Shown here one piece after another: positions 17,806 through 27,062 of a stretch of DNA of 64,000 bases. Position 1 is the first letter of the stretch. Each line of letters starts with the position of its first letter. The stretch lies in contig BMAG01000053.1 in NCBI GenBank assembly GCA_014132595.1, positions 1 through 64,000 of the forward strand, written 5' to 3'. The position numbers were made by a program, and so were the translations under genes. A model generated the notes under the pieces. The model saw only the letters and a program-made list of their open reading frames with translations, did not search any database and had not been told where the DNA came from. Source of the stretch: Gammaproteobacteria bacterium. Lineage in GTDB: Bacteria; Pseudomonadota; Gammaproteobacteria; DSM-16500.

Positions 17806-19134
17806 ATGCATTCGGAAGTGAATGAAAAAATAATTGCCTTACTTAATGAAAGTGTGGAACCGCTTTTTGAGACAGATAACAAATATTCCTCTCTATTAGA
17901 TAAAATTGGAGATGCTTGTTTTGTTTTAATTGGCGAAGCCTCCCATGGAACTCATGAATTTTATCAGGCGCGCGCTGAAATCACGCAACAATTAATGATG
18001 AAAAAAGGGTTTATGGCAGTTGCCATCGAAGGTGATTGGCCTGATGCCTATCAAGTTCATCGTTATTTGCAAGGTCTTGGTAATAAAGAAAATTGGAAGC
18101 AAGCGTTTGATGGCTTTGTTAGATTTCCAACATGGATGTGGCGAAATAAAACTTTAATTCCTTTTTTTAAGTGGTTTCGAGAATATAATGAGAGTCTACC
18201 ATCCTCTGCAAAGAAACTCGGCTTTTATGGATTAGATTTATATAGCTTAAATACATCGATGCAAGCCGTTATTAATTATTTAATAAAAATTGATCCTGAG
18301 GCTGCAAATCGTGCGCGAGAACGCTATAGTTGTTTTGACCATTTGGGAACTGATCCGCAAACCTATGGATATTTAACCAGTGAAGGACTCAAAAAACCCT
18401 GTATTAAAGAAGCCTTTGATGAAGTGATTGAATTACAACATCGTGCTTTTGAATATGTGCATCAGGACGGCCTTTCGGAAGATGAATATTTTTTTGCAAT
18501 TCAAAACGCGCGGCTAGTTGAGGATGCAGAAAAATATTATCGTTCTATGTATGAAGGCAGAGTATCTTCCTGGAATGTGCGTGATACTCATATGTTAAAA
18601 ACATTAAATACTCTTTCGGATCATTTAGAAAGAAAATTTTTAAAGCCTGCTAAAATTGTTGTGTGGGCGCATAATTCTCATGTGGGCGATGCGGCAGCGA
18701 CTGAAATGGGCTCAAAGGGTGAGGTGAATTTAGGTCAGCTAGTGCGAGAGCATCATGGAGATATAAATACTTTTTTACTAGGGTTTTCGACCTATGAGGG
18801 AACAGTCGCGGCTGCTGATGATTGGGATTGTCCTGCTAAACATAAGCGAGTTAATCCTGGTATGAAAGGAAGTTATGAAGAATTATTTCATTTATTAAAA
18901 CATAAAAATTTTCTTTTAGACTTAAGAAAAAATAAAGAGCTTGAACATTATTTTAAAATTCCTCGTTTGCAGCGCGCGATTGGTGTGATTTATCGTCCTG
19001 ATACGGAACGTCATAGCCATTATTTTTTTACGCAATTAACAAATCAATTTGATGCAATCATTCATTTTGATAAAACAACAGCTTTAGAACCCTTAGATAA
19101 AAATGCAGAATGGGATCCTGAAAATCCATTATAG
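17806..19134 (+). CDS. Erythromycin esterase-family protein
   Basis: 442 residues, EreA/EreB-like fold. Family motifs are LIGEASHGTHEFY with the conserved Glu and His, AVAIEGDWPDAY, VRFPTWMWRN, and VVWAHNSHVGDAAATEMG with the second conserved His pair. True macrolide resistance is shown for only a few members, and most, including those next to dienelactone-hydrolase-like genes, have unknown substrates. The ATG at 17806 follows GGGAGG by five bases. The longer in-frame start would overlap the upstream gene. Confidence 0.88.
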   Translation: MHSEVNEKIIALLNESVEPLFETDNKYSSLLDKIGDACFVLIGEASHGTHEFYQARAEITQQLMMKKGFMAVAIEGDWPDAYQVHRYLQGLGNKENWKQAFDGFVRFPTWMWRNKTLIPFFKWFREYNESLPSSAKKLGFYGLDLYSLNTSMQAVINYLIKIDPEAANRARERYSCFDHLGTDPQTYGYLTSEGLKKPCIKEAFDEVIELQHRAFEYVHQDGLSEDEYFFAIQNARLVEDAEKYYRSMYEGRVSSWNVRDTHMLKTLNTLSDHLERKFLKPAKIVVWAHNSHVGDAAATEMGSKGEVNLGQLVREHHGDINTFLLGFSTYEGTVAAADDWDCPAKHKRVNPGMKGSYEELFHLLKHKNFLLDLRKNKELEHYFKIPRLQRAIGVIYRPDTERHSHYFFTQLTNQFDAIIHFDKTTALEPLDKNAEWDPENPL

Positions 19135-19137
19135 ACA

Positions 19138-20379
19138 TTAAAAAACAAGCCAATAAGTCATACATCCGCTGAATAATATAATGAGCAGGCATAGTGAAGT
19201 TTCAAGAGCAAATCTAGCAGGTGTCAGGCTCCATAATAATACAAATTTTGATATAAAGCTGGCTAAAATAGCGGTTGATAATGCTGAGATTGCCGTGGTG
19301 CTTGTTAAATGATGATCAAGATACAGTAAAGCAGTCGCGAGAGAGATACCATGTATTTCTAAAAGCCCGCCTAAAAATGAAACAATAAAAATACCTTCTG
19401 TTCCCACATAGCGTTTTGCAATAACGACGAGTACTAATGTAAGTGCAATAAAAATAGAAGTCTTCAATATAGAGGATAAATTTAATGGACTTTTAATATT
19501 TATTAGGGCTTTTTCGTTTTTCTTTTGGCAACTAAGTAATAATGCAGTGAGAATAAAAGCAGTCACGATCATAACAATCAGGGGCTTGAACATGAAAAAA
19601 AATAAAGTGGATGAAGCAACGAAGATGATAGCCATAATTTCTATAAGCATGGCCATGGTTGCAAGCATGGCTGATGCAATAACAGAAAATTTGAAATGAG
19701 GGTGAATGCGTAAAGTTTGTGACAAATTAGCAAATACGGCTGTGCTTGAGATCAATCCGCCTAAAAATCCAGTGAGAGCCATGCCAAAACGTTCTCCAAA
19801 CAAACGAATGGTGATATACCCTGTAAACTGGATAGCAGCAATTGTTACAATTAAGATCGCGAAATTGTAGGGGTTAAATAAGTCCCAGGGGTCAATTGTG
19901 TGATTAGGTAAAATAGGTAAAATGCCGAGTGCAAAAATCACAAATATAATGGCGGTTTCTATTTCATGGGGCTTGAATTTTTTTCTTGCCAGGGCATGCA
20001 GGCGTTGACGTTCAATTAAAACGAGTAAAACAAGTGCGCTTACGATAATTGCAACAAAACGGGATGCGGGAACCATGTAACCTAAGCAAAAAACAATGGC
20101 CGCAGAAATTTCTGTTGTAATACCAATATCAATTTTCTTCCGTGATTTATCGGATGAGCGAAGGTACCCAAATATAATCATGCTAAATACAAACATGCTA
20201 ATAATTAAAGTGAGAGGTAGTTGATTTAATATCGAAGCCAGTGTTCCAAGTAAAGCGAATAAAATGAATGTACGTACTCCAATCGCTTGAACGCCTTCTT
20301 CATGACTGTGTTCACGCTCAATTCCGATGAGTAAACCTATTAAAAATGAAATCGTAAATGATAATAATATAGCAGGCAT
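19138..20379 (-). CDS. MgtC/SapB-domain membrane protein with DUF4010
   Basis: 413-residue polytopic membrane protein. The N-terminal ~130 residues carry the MgtC/SapB signature (FLIGLLIGIEREH, GVRTFILFALLGTLAS). A long hydrophobic region with SSTAVFANL follows, which fits the DUF4010 fusion. MgtC itself helps survival in macrophages and low magnesium, but the role of this fused family is not established. AGGG lies eight bases before the ATG. It converges with the erythromycin-esterase-like gene with only 3 bp between stops. Confidence 0.85.
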   Translation of the reverse strand: MPAILLSFTISFLIGLLIGIEREHSHEEGVQAIGVRTFILFALLGTLASILNQLPLTLIISMFVFSMIIFGYLRSSDKSRKKIDIGITTEISAAIVFCLGYMVPASRFVAIIVSALVLLVLIERQRLHALARKKFKPHEIETAIIFVIFALGILPILPNHTIDPWDLFNPYNFAILIVTIAAIQFTGYITIRLFGERFGMALTGFLGGLISSTAVFANLSQTLRIHPHFKFSVIASAMLATMAMLIEIMAIIFVASSTLFFFMFKPLIVMIVTAFILTALLLSCQKKNEKALINIKSPLNLSSILKTSIFIALTLVLVVIAKRYVGTEGIFIVSFLGGLLEIHGISLATALLYLDHHLTSTTAISALSTAILASFISKFVLLWSLTPARFALETSLCLLIILFSGCMTYWLVF

Positions 20380-20418
20380 CTCAAATTCCCTTTATTGGAT
20401 TTTGTGTAAAAGATAAAG

Positions 20419-21405
20419 TCATGGGCATACCACAGCAGATCCTGTGAAGCGTCCATAACGAAGATCATCCAGTGCGCTGTTGGCCTCTTTTAATGGATAG
20501 GTATGAACCTCAGTTTTAATAGGTATTTGAGGAGCCAATGCCAGAAATTCTTCGCCATCTTTTCGAGTGAGGTTTGCTATGGAGCAGATTGTACGTTCGC
20601 CCCAAAGCATTTCATAAGGAAAACTTGGAATATTGCTCATATGAATACCGCCGCAGACAATGATGCCTCCTTTCGCGGTATGTTGGAGTGCCAGTGGTAC
20701 CAACTCTCCTGCCGGTGCAAAAATGATCGCTCCATCCAGTAAATCTTTGGGTGCAGAGTCAGTGCCTCCCGCAAAGGTTGCGCCTAAGGTATAGGCAAAT
20801 TCTTGAGCTGCGACATCTCCTGGTTTTGTAAATACAGATATTTTTCGATTTTGATGCCGAGCGATTTGAATCACAATATGGGCGGCAGAGCCGAATCCGT
20901 AGATACCCAAGTGTTTAGCATTTCCTGTTTTTGAGAGCGCTCGATAGCCGACTAATCCCGCACATAATAAAGGAGCGGCGTCCTCATCGGAATAGTTTGA
21001 TGGAATGGAAAAGCAAAATCGAGAATCTGCTACACAATATTGCGAAAATCCGCCATCTATTTGGTAACCGGTAAAAGTGGGTTGGTCACATAAATTTTCG
21101 CGATCAGAAAGACAAAATGAACAGGATCCGCAGGTTTTCCCTAACCATGAAACACCCACTCGTTCTCCTATCGAAAATTTATCGACATTTTCTCCTTTTT
21201 GCTCAATCACGCCCACAATTTGATGACCCGGTATCAACGGTAATTTGGGATTTTTTAATTCCCCATCAAGGACGTGTAAATCAGTACGGCAAATCCCGCA
21301 AGCTTTTATTTTAATTAAAATTTCGTTAGCGTTTGGTACAGGTTTTTTCAATTGAGTGTAGGTTAATTCTTGTTTTTGTTGTTCTAGCAGCATGGCATGC
21401 ATCAT
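20419..21405 (-). CDS. Zinc-dependent alcohol dehydrogenase
   Basis: 328-residue medium-chain dehydrogenase/reductase. Catalytic zinc ligands are Cys39 (CGICRTDLH) and His61 (PGHQIVGVIE). The structural zinc ligands are Cys92, Cys95, Cys98 and Cys106 (CGSCSFCLSDRENLC). The NAD-binding loop is GIYGFGSAAHIVIQIA. It probably interconverts alcohols and aldehydes with NAD(H). The ATG at 21405 has GGAG eight bases upstream. An in-frame start 27 codons earlier lies in the promoter region and is unlikely. It is divergent from the aro operon. Confidence 0.9.
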   Translation of the reverse strand: MMHAMLLEQQKQELTYTQLKKPVPNANEILIKIKACGICRTDLHVLDGELKNPKLPLIPGHQIVGVIEQKGENVDKFSIGERVGVSWLGKTCGSCSFCLSDRENLCDQPTFTGYQIDGGFSQYCVADSRFCFSIPSNYSDEDAAPLLCAGLVGYRALSKTGNAKHLGIYGFGSAAHIVIQIARHQNRKISVFTKPGDVAAQEFAYTLGATFAGGTDSAPKDLLDGAIIFAPAGELVPLALQHTAKGGIIVCGGIHMSNIPSFPYEMLWGERTICSIANLTRKDGEEFLALAPQIPIKTEVHTYPLKEANSALDDLRYGRFTGSAVVCP

Positions 21406-21452
21406 GCATCTGTCTCCTTCTAATGAATCAATACCTGTCTGCGTAATATTGC

Positions 21453-21480
21453 TTGAAAGTCCTTTTATGAATAATATAGT
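21453..21480 (+). promoter_or_regulatory. Probable promoter of the aro operon
   Basis: TTGAAA at 21453-21458 and TATAGT at 21475-21480 are 16 bp apart and lie 36 bp before the aroA start. No terminator-antiterminator or leader peptide is visible, so attenuation is not suggested. Confidence 0.45.
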
Positions 21481-21516
21481 ACTCAACGACAGGGTTTCAA
21501 TAAAAAAGAAAATATT

Positions 21517-22824
21517 ATGAATTTATTTGTAAATCAAACAGTTCGCCTGAATGGGCATCTGACACCTCCAGGATCGAAATCACAAAGCATTAGAGGTCTT
21601 ATGTTGGCATCCATGTGTCGGGGTGAGTCCACACTAAAAAATATCCTGCATTCGGATGATACCCAAGATGCAATCCATGTTTGTCAATCATTGGGCGTTA
21701 CGATCGGTGAATCAAAAGATCTTATAACAGTAACAAGCAAAGGTTTACCATTCGATGCGCCCTGTTCGGAGATTTACTCTGGAAATTCAGGTCTTGCAAC
21801 ACTTTTTATCATGCCAATTCTGGGCTTAAGACGATACTCAAGTGAACCTATCATCTTAAATTGCGGTGAACAAATGCGGCAACGTCCCATCAAGCCACTG
21901 GTAGATGCATTGAGAAATTTGGGTCTTACTATTCAGTATTTAAAAAATGAAAATACTTTACCGATTCGTATCTCAGGTGAATTGGCGGGCGGCGTGACAA
22001 ACGTTGAAGGTTTTATTTCGCAATACTTATCAGCACTTCTTCTTGCTTTACCTTGTGCATCAGGAGATAGTGAAATAACGGTTAAAAATTTACAGGAACG
22101 TCCTTATGTCGAGATGACATTAAATTGGCTTAAAGAACAAAATATTCTGTTTCATCATATTTCAAATGCTGAAATGGATATTTTTAAAATAAAGGGTGGT
22201 CAGTGCTACCAAGAGATTCATACTATAATACCTGGTGATTTTTCATCTGCTTCTTACCTTATTGCGGCCTGCGTATTAATTCCTGGGGAAGTTAAAATAT
22301 CAGGATTAAATATGGAGGATGTTCAGGGCGATAAAAAATTGATTGCAATTTTGCAAGAAATGGGCGCAGATATTCTTGTAAAACCAGAGTATTTACTTAT
22401 TCGGGGCGGGAAAAAATTAACGGGAATAAAAATAGATGCACATGATATTCCCGATCTGCTGCCTGTTCTTGCGGTGATAGGAACTGCGGCTTTTGGAAAA
22501 ACTGAAATTAGAAACGTTGCGCATGCAAGAATTAAGGAAACCGATCGCATCCGTTCAATGGCGAATGGTCTCTCACGCATGGGTGCAAGCTTAATTGAAG
22601 AATCAGATGGATTAATCATTTTTCAAAGTCAACTTCAAGGTGCTAGCGTAAAAGGTTATGGAGATCATCGTACTGTGATGGCATTAAGCATTGCCGGCAT
22701 GATTGCAGAGGGAAGTACCCTCATTGATGATAGTGAATCGATTGATAAAACCTTTCCTTCTTTCGTGTCCACGATGACTTCAATCGGTGCGAAAATGGAG
22801 GTTAGAGATGGAATTACTGCGTAG
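21517..22824 (+). CDS. aroA: 3-phosphoshikimate 1-carboxyvinyltransferase (EPSP synthase)
   Basis: Makes EPSP from shikimate-3-phosphate and PEP, the sixth shikimate-pathway step. 435 residues. Substrate-binding residues appear in PGSKSQSIR (Lys21, Ser22, Arg26), YSGNSGLATLF, RQRPIKPL, the PGDFSSASYL segment, the catalytic-Asp region DIPDLLPVLAVI and IKETDRIR. It is the first gene of five overlapping aro genes. The wording of several motifs (ERPYVEMTLNWL, VQGDKKL, DKTFPSF) is reminiscent of the chlamydial enzyme as I remember it. Confidence 0.95.
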   Translation: MNLFVNQTVRLNGHLTPPGSKSQSIRGLMLASMCRGESTLKNILHSDDTQDAIHVCQSLGVTIGESKDLITVTSKGLPFDAPCSEIYSGNSGLATLFIMPILGLRRYSSEPIILNCGEQMRQRPIKPLVDALRNLGLTIQYLKNENTLPIRISGELAGGVTNVEGFISQYLSALLLALPCASGDSEITVKNLQERPYVEMTLNWLKEQNILFHHISNAEMDIFKIKGGQCYQEIHTIIPGDFSSASYLIAACVLIPGEVKISGLNMEDVQGDKKLIAILQEMGADILVKPEYLLIRGGKKLTGIKIDAHDIPDLLPVLAVIGTAAFGKTEIRNVAHARIKETDRIRSMANGLSRMGASLIEESDGLIIFQSQLQGASVKGYGDHRTVMALSIAGMIAEGSTLIDDSESIDKTFPSFVSTMTSIGAKMEVRDGITA

Positions 22825-23380
22825 TCCTATTCTGTTAGTTGGGTTTAAACATACGGGTAAATCCACGATCGGAAAGAGTCTTGCAAGCAAACTAGATATT
22901 CCTTTTTTTGATTTGGATCAACGAACCGAATGGATATATGAGAAACAATTTAACGAAAAAAAGACTTGTCGGCAAATCATGCAAAAAAGAGGTGAAGATT
23001 TTTTTCGGAATTTAGAAGGCAATGCATTATCTGAAGTTATCACCTTTAAGCCATCCGTGATATCGCTTGGTGGCGGAGCACCGCTTCAGTCTTGTAATAA
23101 AAAACATATATCATCTGGCATTGTGGTACACGTCACGGCACCCAAAGATGTTGTTCTTGAACGAATACGTACTACTGGGTTGCCTGCTTTTTTTAATTCA
23201 GAACAGGAGATGTTGGAATCTTTTAATCAAATGTGGGATGATAGAGATAAAATTTACAAAAAGATAAAAAGTTTTTCGGTCATCAATATAGGTACCCTTG
23301 ATAATGTTGTTTTTGAGCTTATTGAAAAACTCAAAGAGCATTTGAATATTGCTTCTTCTATGGAGTCTATCCTTGATTAA
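22808..23380 (+). CDS. aroK: Shikimate kinase
   Basis: Phosphorylates shikimate with ATP. 190 residues. The P-loop is GFKHTGKST (residues 12-20), the shikimate-binding Asp and Arg lie in FFDLD and FFRNLE, and the glycine triad is in SLGGGAPL. The lid reads RTTGLPAFF, unlike the usual KRPLL of gammaproteobacterial AroK. The ATG at 22808 has GGAGG six bases upstream and overlaps the end of aroA by 17 bp. It is usually paired with aroB alone in gammaproteobacteria. Here aroE lies between them. Confidence 0.9.
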   Translation: MELLRSPILLVGFKHTGKSTIGKSLASKLDIPFFDLDQRTEWIYEKQFNEKKTCRQIMQKRGEDFFRNLEGNALSEVITFKPSVISLGGGAPLQSCNKKHISSGIVVHVTAPKDVVLERIRTTGLPAFFNSEQEMLESFNQMWDDRDKIYKKIKSFSVINIGTLDNVVFELIEKLKEHLNIASSMESILD

Positions 23381-24209
23381 TAACAAAACCCGCCTGAATC
23401 TGGTCATTGGAAATCCATTGGATCATTCTAAAAGCCCTCTATTGCATAATGCAGTCTACAATCATTTAGATTGTAATGCCCTGATGCTGGCTCATGTGAC
23501 GGAACATTTATCCTCGACTGTCGATGCTCTAAAAACGTTATCAGTGGATCTTGCCGCAGTTACCATGCCTTATAAAGAATCCATTGTGTCATACCTCGAT
23601 GAGAAGAGTCCTGAAGTTAAGAAATTAGAAGCAGCAAATACGGTTATCAATCATAAAGGTAAATTAACGGGTTATAATACAGATGTTGATGGTATTGCCT
23701 ATGCTTTTCGTCATATCTCACTTGCAAATAAAAATGTTTTAATCCTGGGAGCAGGCGGCGCTTCACGTGCTGCGGCATACGTTCTCAATCAACAAAACGC
23801 AAATCTATTATGGCTAAATCGGACACCGAAGCATGTGCTTCCTTTACTCGAAATGTTCGGCGGCATCCTTGTTGATGCGGATTCAATAAATCAGTTACCG
23901 ATAGACGTTATTATAAATACAACTCCCTTAGGCATGTTTCCATTGGTGCATCTTTCGCCGCTACCTTCTTATGATTTTAGAAAGGATCAGGTCATTTTTG
24001 ATATGGTATATAATCCCATGGAAACATTATTAATAAAAATGGCTAAACAAAAAGGTGCAATGTGTATTTCGGGACTTGAGATGTTCATCGGTCAAGGATT
24101 AAAACAAATTGAATTATGGCTCGATAGATCCATTGTGACAAATGAAATCATTGAGTTGGTACGCGCTGAACTCCATTCTTCGCTCAATCCTCTTTCGGAG
24201 TTGGCATGA
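23373..24209 (+). CDS. aroE: Shikimate dehydrogenase
   Basis: NADPH-dependent reduction of 3-dehydroshikimate, the fourth pathway step. About 278 residues, the usual length. The shikimate pocket is HSKSPLLHN, the catalytic Lys is in MPYKESI, the Asn and Asp are in ANTVINH and NTDVDG, and the Rossmann motif is GAGGASRAAAY. The start is a TTG at 23373 with GGAG seven bases upstream, overlapping the aroK stop by 8 bp. No nearer ATG exists. Confidence 0.94.
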   Translation: MINNKTRLNLVIGNPLDHSKSPLLHNAVYNHLDCNALMLAHVTEHLSSTVDALKTLSVDLAAVTMPYKESIVSYLDEKSPEVKKLEAANTVINHKGKLTGYNTDVDGIAYAFRHISLANKNVLILGAGGASRAAAYVLNQQNANLLWLNRTPKHVLPLLEMFGGILVDADSINQLPIDVIINTTPLGMFPLVHLSPLPSYDFRKDQVIFDMVYNPMETLLIKMAKQKGAMCISGLEMFIGQGLKQIELWLDRSIVTNEIIELVRAELHSSLNPLSELA

Positions 24210-25369
24210 GCGATATCGTTGTTAACAAAAAAACTGAATCAATGATTGAAACTCAGATTGTAATGAAAATTCCTGCGAGGAATGCCATAGTATGCCCGAT
24301 ACAAATCGGAATGAACTTGCTTGCAACGCCCGAAAAATGGTTGCCCGATGATTGGCAAAAGAAACGCATTGTCATTATTACAGATGAGACAGTCCATAAA
24401 ATTTACGGTAAATATTTATTAGAAGTCCTCAAAGAAGCAAAGCCGCTTTTATTCTCCTTTATTCCGGGTGAACAATCTAAAAATGCACAAACCAAACTTG
24501 CAATCGAAGAAAAAATGCTAGAAGCGGGTTGCGATAGGCAAACGCTTCTATTAACTTTGGGCGGCGGCGTTGTGGGTGATCTAGCAGGTTATATTGCGGC
24601 AACCTATATGAGAGGAATTTCATATATTCAAATACCAACAACCTTGTTAGCGATGGTCGATAGTAGTGTCGGCGGGAAAACAGGGATCAATGTTCCTCAA
24701 GGCAAAAATTTAATTGGCGCTTTTTGGCAGCCCGTATGCGTAGTGGTTAATATAGATTGTTTAAAATCATTGCCTGAAATTCATTTGATTAACGGCTTAG
24801 TGGAAGCCATCAAAATGTTTTGTACGAACGACGCAGAATACTTTAAGTATGTTGATAAAGAACTTAATCGTGTGCTACAAAAAGAAACAACGGTTTTAAA
24901 AAATATCATTGAGCGTGCCATACAAATCAAAGTAAATGTCGTAAGTCACGATGAAACAGAAAGCAATCTAAGAATGATTTTAAATTTTGGGCATACTATC
25001 GGACATGCCTTAGAGCAAGTTACCCATTATTCTATTTTGCATGGATATGCGGTTGCCATCGGTATATTAGTTGAAGCTAAAATATCTCACTTATCCGGAT
25101 TTCTTTCAGTAGAAGATTATAATGCAATTGAGTCCTTGTTTTATAAATTGAAGATCTCCCTCAATCCATTAAAAACGATGGATTGTGATGCAATTATTCA
25201 GGCTACAAAAGTCGATAAAAAAATAAGAAATAATCAGGTACGTTTCGTGCTTTTACAAAGAATAGGTAAGGTTTACCATGAAAATGATATCATAGCGCAT
25301 CCTGTTTCTGATGAAATTATCATAAAAGCTTTGAAAGAGGTGGGGGGGATGCAAGATGGCAGGCAATAG
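24206..25369 (+). CDS. aroB: 3-dehydroquinate synthase
   Basis: NAD- and metal-dependent conversion of DAHP to 3-dehydroquinate, the second pathway step. 387 residues with a ~25-residue N-terminal extension before the fold starts. Family motifs include GGGVVGDLAGYIAATYMRG, the metal Glu in LVEAIK (usual GLAEVIK), the ligands in NFGHTIGHALE and LHGYAVAIG, and Lys-rich KVDKKIRNNQVRF. The ATG overlaps the aroE stop by 4 bp, so translation is coupled. Confidence 0.95.
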   Translation: MSDIVVNKKTESMIETQIVMKIPARNAIVCPIQIGMNLLATPEKWLPDDWQKKRIVIITDETVHKIYGKYLLEVLKEAKPLLFSFIPGEQSKNAQTKLAIEEKMLEAGCDRQTLLLTLGGGVVGDLAGYIAATYMRGISYIQIPTTLLAMVDSSVGGKTGINVPQGKNLIGAFWQPVCVVVNIDCLKSLPEIHLINGLVEAIKMFCTNDAEYFKYVDKELNRVLQKETTVLKNIIERAIQIKVNVVSHDETESNLRMILNFGHTIGHALEQVTHYSILHGYAVAIGILVEAKISHLSGFLSVEDYNAIESLFYKLKISLNPLKTMDCDAIIQATKVDKKIRNNQVRFVLLQRIGKVYHENDIIAHPVSDEIIIKALKEVGGMQDGRQ

Positions 25370-26477
25370 TATGGGTTCTTTATTTAAAATCACAACCTGC
25401 GGAGAATCTCATGGCGGCGCAGTCGGCGTTATTATTGACGGATGCCCTGCAGGGGTTGAGATTTCAGTCCATGAAATCCAGCAGGAATTAGATAGACGAA
25501 AACCAGGACAAAGTAGTATTACATCCCCTCGCCGCGAACAAGATGAGATACATATTCTTTCAGGTATTTTTGAAGGTAAAACCACAGGCACACCTATTTT
25601 ATTGCTTTCTTATAATGCGGATATACGTCCTGAAGATTATGAAGCATTAAAAAATACATATCGTCCCTCACATGCAGATTATACTTATCAAATGAAATAT
25701 GGGAGACGTGATTTTCGCGGCAGCGGTCGTGCTTCTGCTCGTGAAACACTGGGCAGAGTTGCAGCTGGCGCAATTGCAAAAAAATATTTAAAAAAATACC
25801 TTAATATTGAAATTTTAAGTTATGTAGAGCAAGTGGGTGCAGTGAAATCTGACATGGATTATAAAAGAGTATCAATCGATGCGATTGAATCGAGCATCAT
25901 TCGTTGTCCAGATCCAGCTGCTTCCGATAAAATGATTGCTTTGATAGAACAAGTTAAAAAAGAGGGTGATTCGATCGGTGGCATCATAAAAGGTGTCATC
26001 CGCAATGTGCCTGCAGGTTTGGGCGAGCCTGTTTTTGATAAATTATCAGCAGATCTCGGTAAAGCCATGTTAAGCATTAATGCCGTCAAAGGTTTTGAAA
26101 TCGGCTCTGGATTTAATTGTATTGAAATGCAAGGGAGCAAACATAATGATCCTTTCATATTTGAAAATGAAAAAGTAAAAATGAAAACAAATCATGCCGG
26201 AGGAATTCTGGGCGGTATTTCCACAGGCGAAGATATCTATTTTAGAGTCGCTTTTAAACCGGTATCAACGATTAGTAAAAAACAAGAAACTATCAATCAA
26301 AATAATGAAACTGTAGAACTTGAAGCCGCCGGCAGACATGACCCTTGTGTTCTCCCTCGTGCAGTTCCTATTGTGGATGCAATGTCTGCATTGGTTTTAA
26401 TGGATCACTTTTTAAGACACCGTGCATATGATGTAAATATGCCAGCAATTCAGTCGGCTGATGCAGTGACTTTATAA
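25356..26477 (+). CDS. aroC: Chorismate synthase
   Basis: FMN-dependent final step from EPSP to chorismate. 373 residues. Conserved segments are CGESHGGAVGVIIDGCPAG, RRKPGQSSITSPR, the GRRDFRGSGRASARET flavin/substrate site, and GGISTGEDIYFRVAFKP. It overlaps aroB by 14 bp, with a G-rich ribosome-binding stretch inside the aroB end. It is the last gene of the operon and is followed by a shared terminator at 26516-26542. Confidence 0.96.
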   Translation: MAGNSMGSLFKITTCGESHGGAVGVIIDGCPAGVEISVHEIQQELDRRKPGQSSITSPRREQDEIHILSGIFEGKTTGTPILLLSYNADIRPEDYEALKNTYRPSHADYTYQMKYGRRDFRGSGRASARETLGRVAAGAIAKKYLKKYLNIEILSYVEQVGAVKSDMDYKRVSIDAIESSIIRCPDPAASDKMIALIEQVKKEGDSIGGIIKGVIRNVPAGLGEPVFDKLSADLGKAMLSINAVKGFEIGSGFNCIEMQGSKHNDPFIFENEKVKMKTNHAGGILGGISTGEDIYFRVAFKPVSTISKKQETINQNNETVELEAAGRHDPCVLPRAVPIVDAMSALVLMDHFLRHRAYDVNMPAIQSADAVTL

Positions 26478-26515
26478 AAATAATAAGAACGGTTGTATGA
26501 TTCTAAGTAAAAATA

Positions 26516-26542
26516 AATAAGCCCTGTTATCAAGGGCTTATT
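26516..26542. terminator. Bidirectional terminator between aroC and ssb
   Basis: A perfect 10-bp stem (26516-26525 with 26533-26542), 7-nt loop, AT-rich ends on both sides. It is placed between the convergent aroC and ssb stops, so it can serve both strands. Confidence 0.8.
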
Positions 26543-26576
26543 ATAAATAATTAACAAAGTAATTTTATAGTGGGAA

Positions 26577-27032
26577 TCAAAACGGAATATCATCATCAAA
26601 ATTGTCCGCTGCTAAAGGCTGTCCCATATCCGCAGAAGATTTTTCTGACATATGTGCGGGTTCGCCTTGAGTATTGCCCGCGCCGCCGCCTTTGCTATCC
26701 AGCATTTGCAAAGAGTCTGCAATGATTTCAGTAGTGTAACGATCCTGATTTGTATTTTTGTCTTGCCATTTACGGGTTTGTAAACGTCCTTCAATAAAAA
26801 TTTTGCTGCCTTTGCGTAAATACTCGCCCGCAATTTCCGCTAAACGGCTATAGAATACAACACGATGCCATTCTGTGCGTTCCTGATTTTCATTGCTTTG
26901 CTTATCTTTCCATTGTTCGGTGGTGGCGATAGTAATATTTGCAACAGCGAGTCCATTGGGCGTGTAGCGGACTTCAGGATCGCGGCCTAAATTGCCGATG
27001 AGGATTACTTTATTAACACTGCCTTTTGCCAT
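26577..27032 (-). CDS. ssb: Single-stranded DNA-binding protein
   Basis: 151 residues: an N-terminal OB fold ([21 protein letters not shown] through [21 protein letters not shown]) covering about residues 5-110, a short flexible linker, and the acidic tail DNFDDDIPF that binds partner repair proteins. AGGAGG lies four bases before the ATG. It follows the MFS gene by 30 bp on the same strand and is divergent, through that gene, from uvrA, as in many gammaproteobacteria. Confidence 0.97.
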   Translation of the reverse strand: MAKGSVNKVILIGNLGRDPEVRYTPNGLAVANITIATTEQWKDKQSNENQERTEWHRVVFYSRLAEIAGEYLRKGSKIFIEGRLQTRKWQDKNTNQDRYTTEIIADSLQMLDSKGGGAGNTQGEPAHMSEKSSADMGQPLAADNFDDDIPF

Positions 27033-27062
27033 ATGGCCTCCTAAAAAATTTTAAAAAATGAG

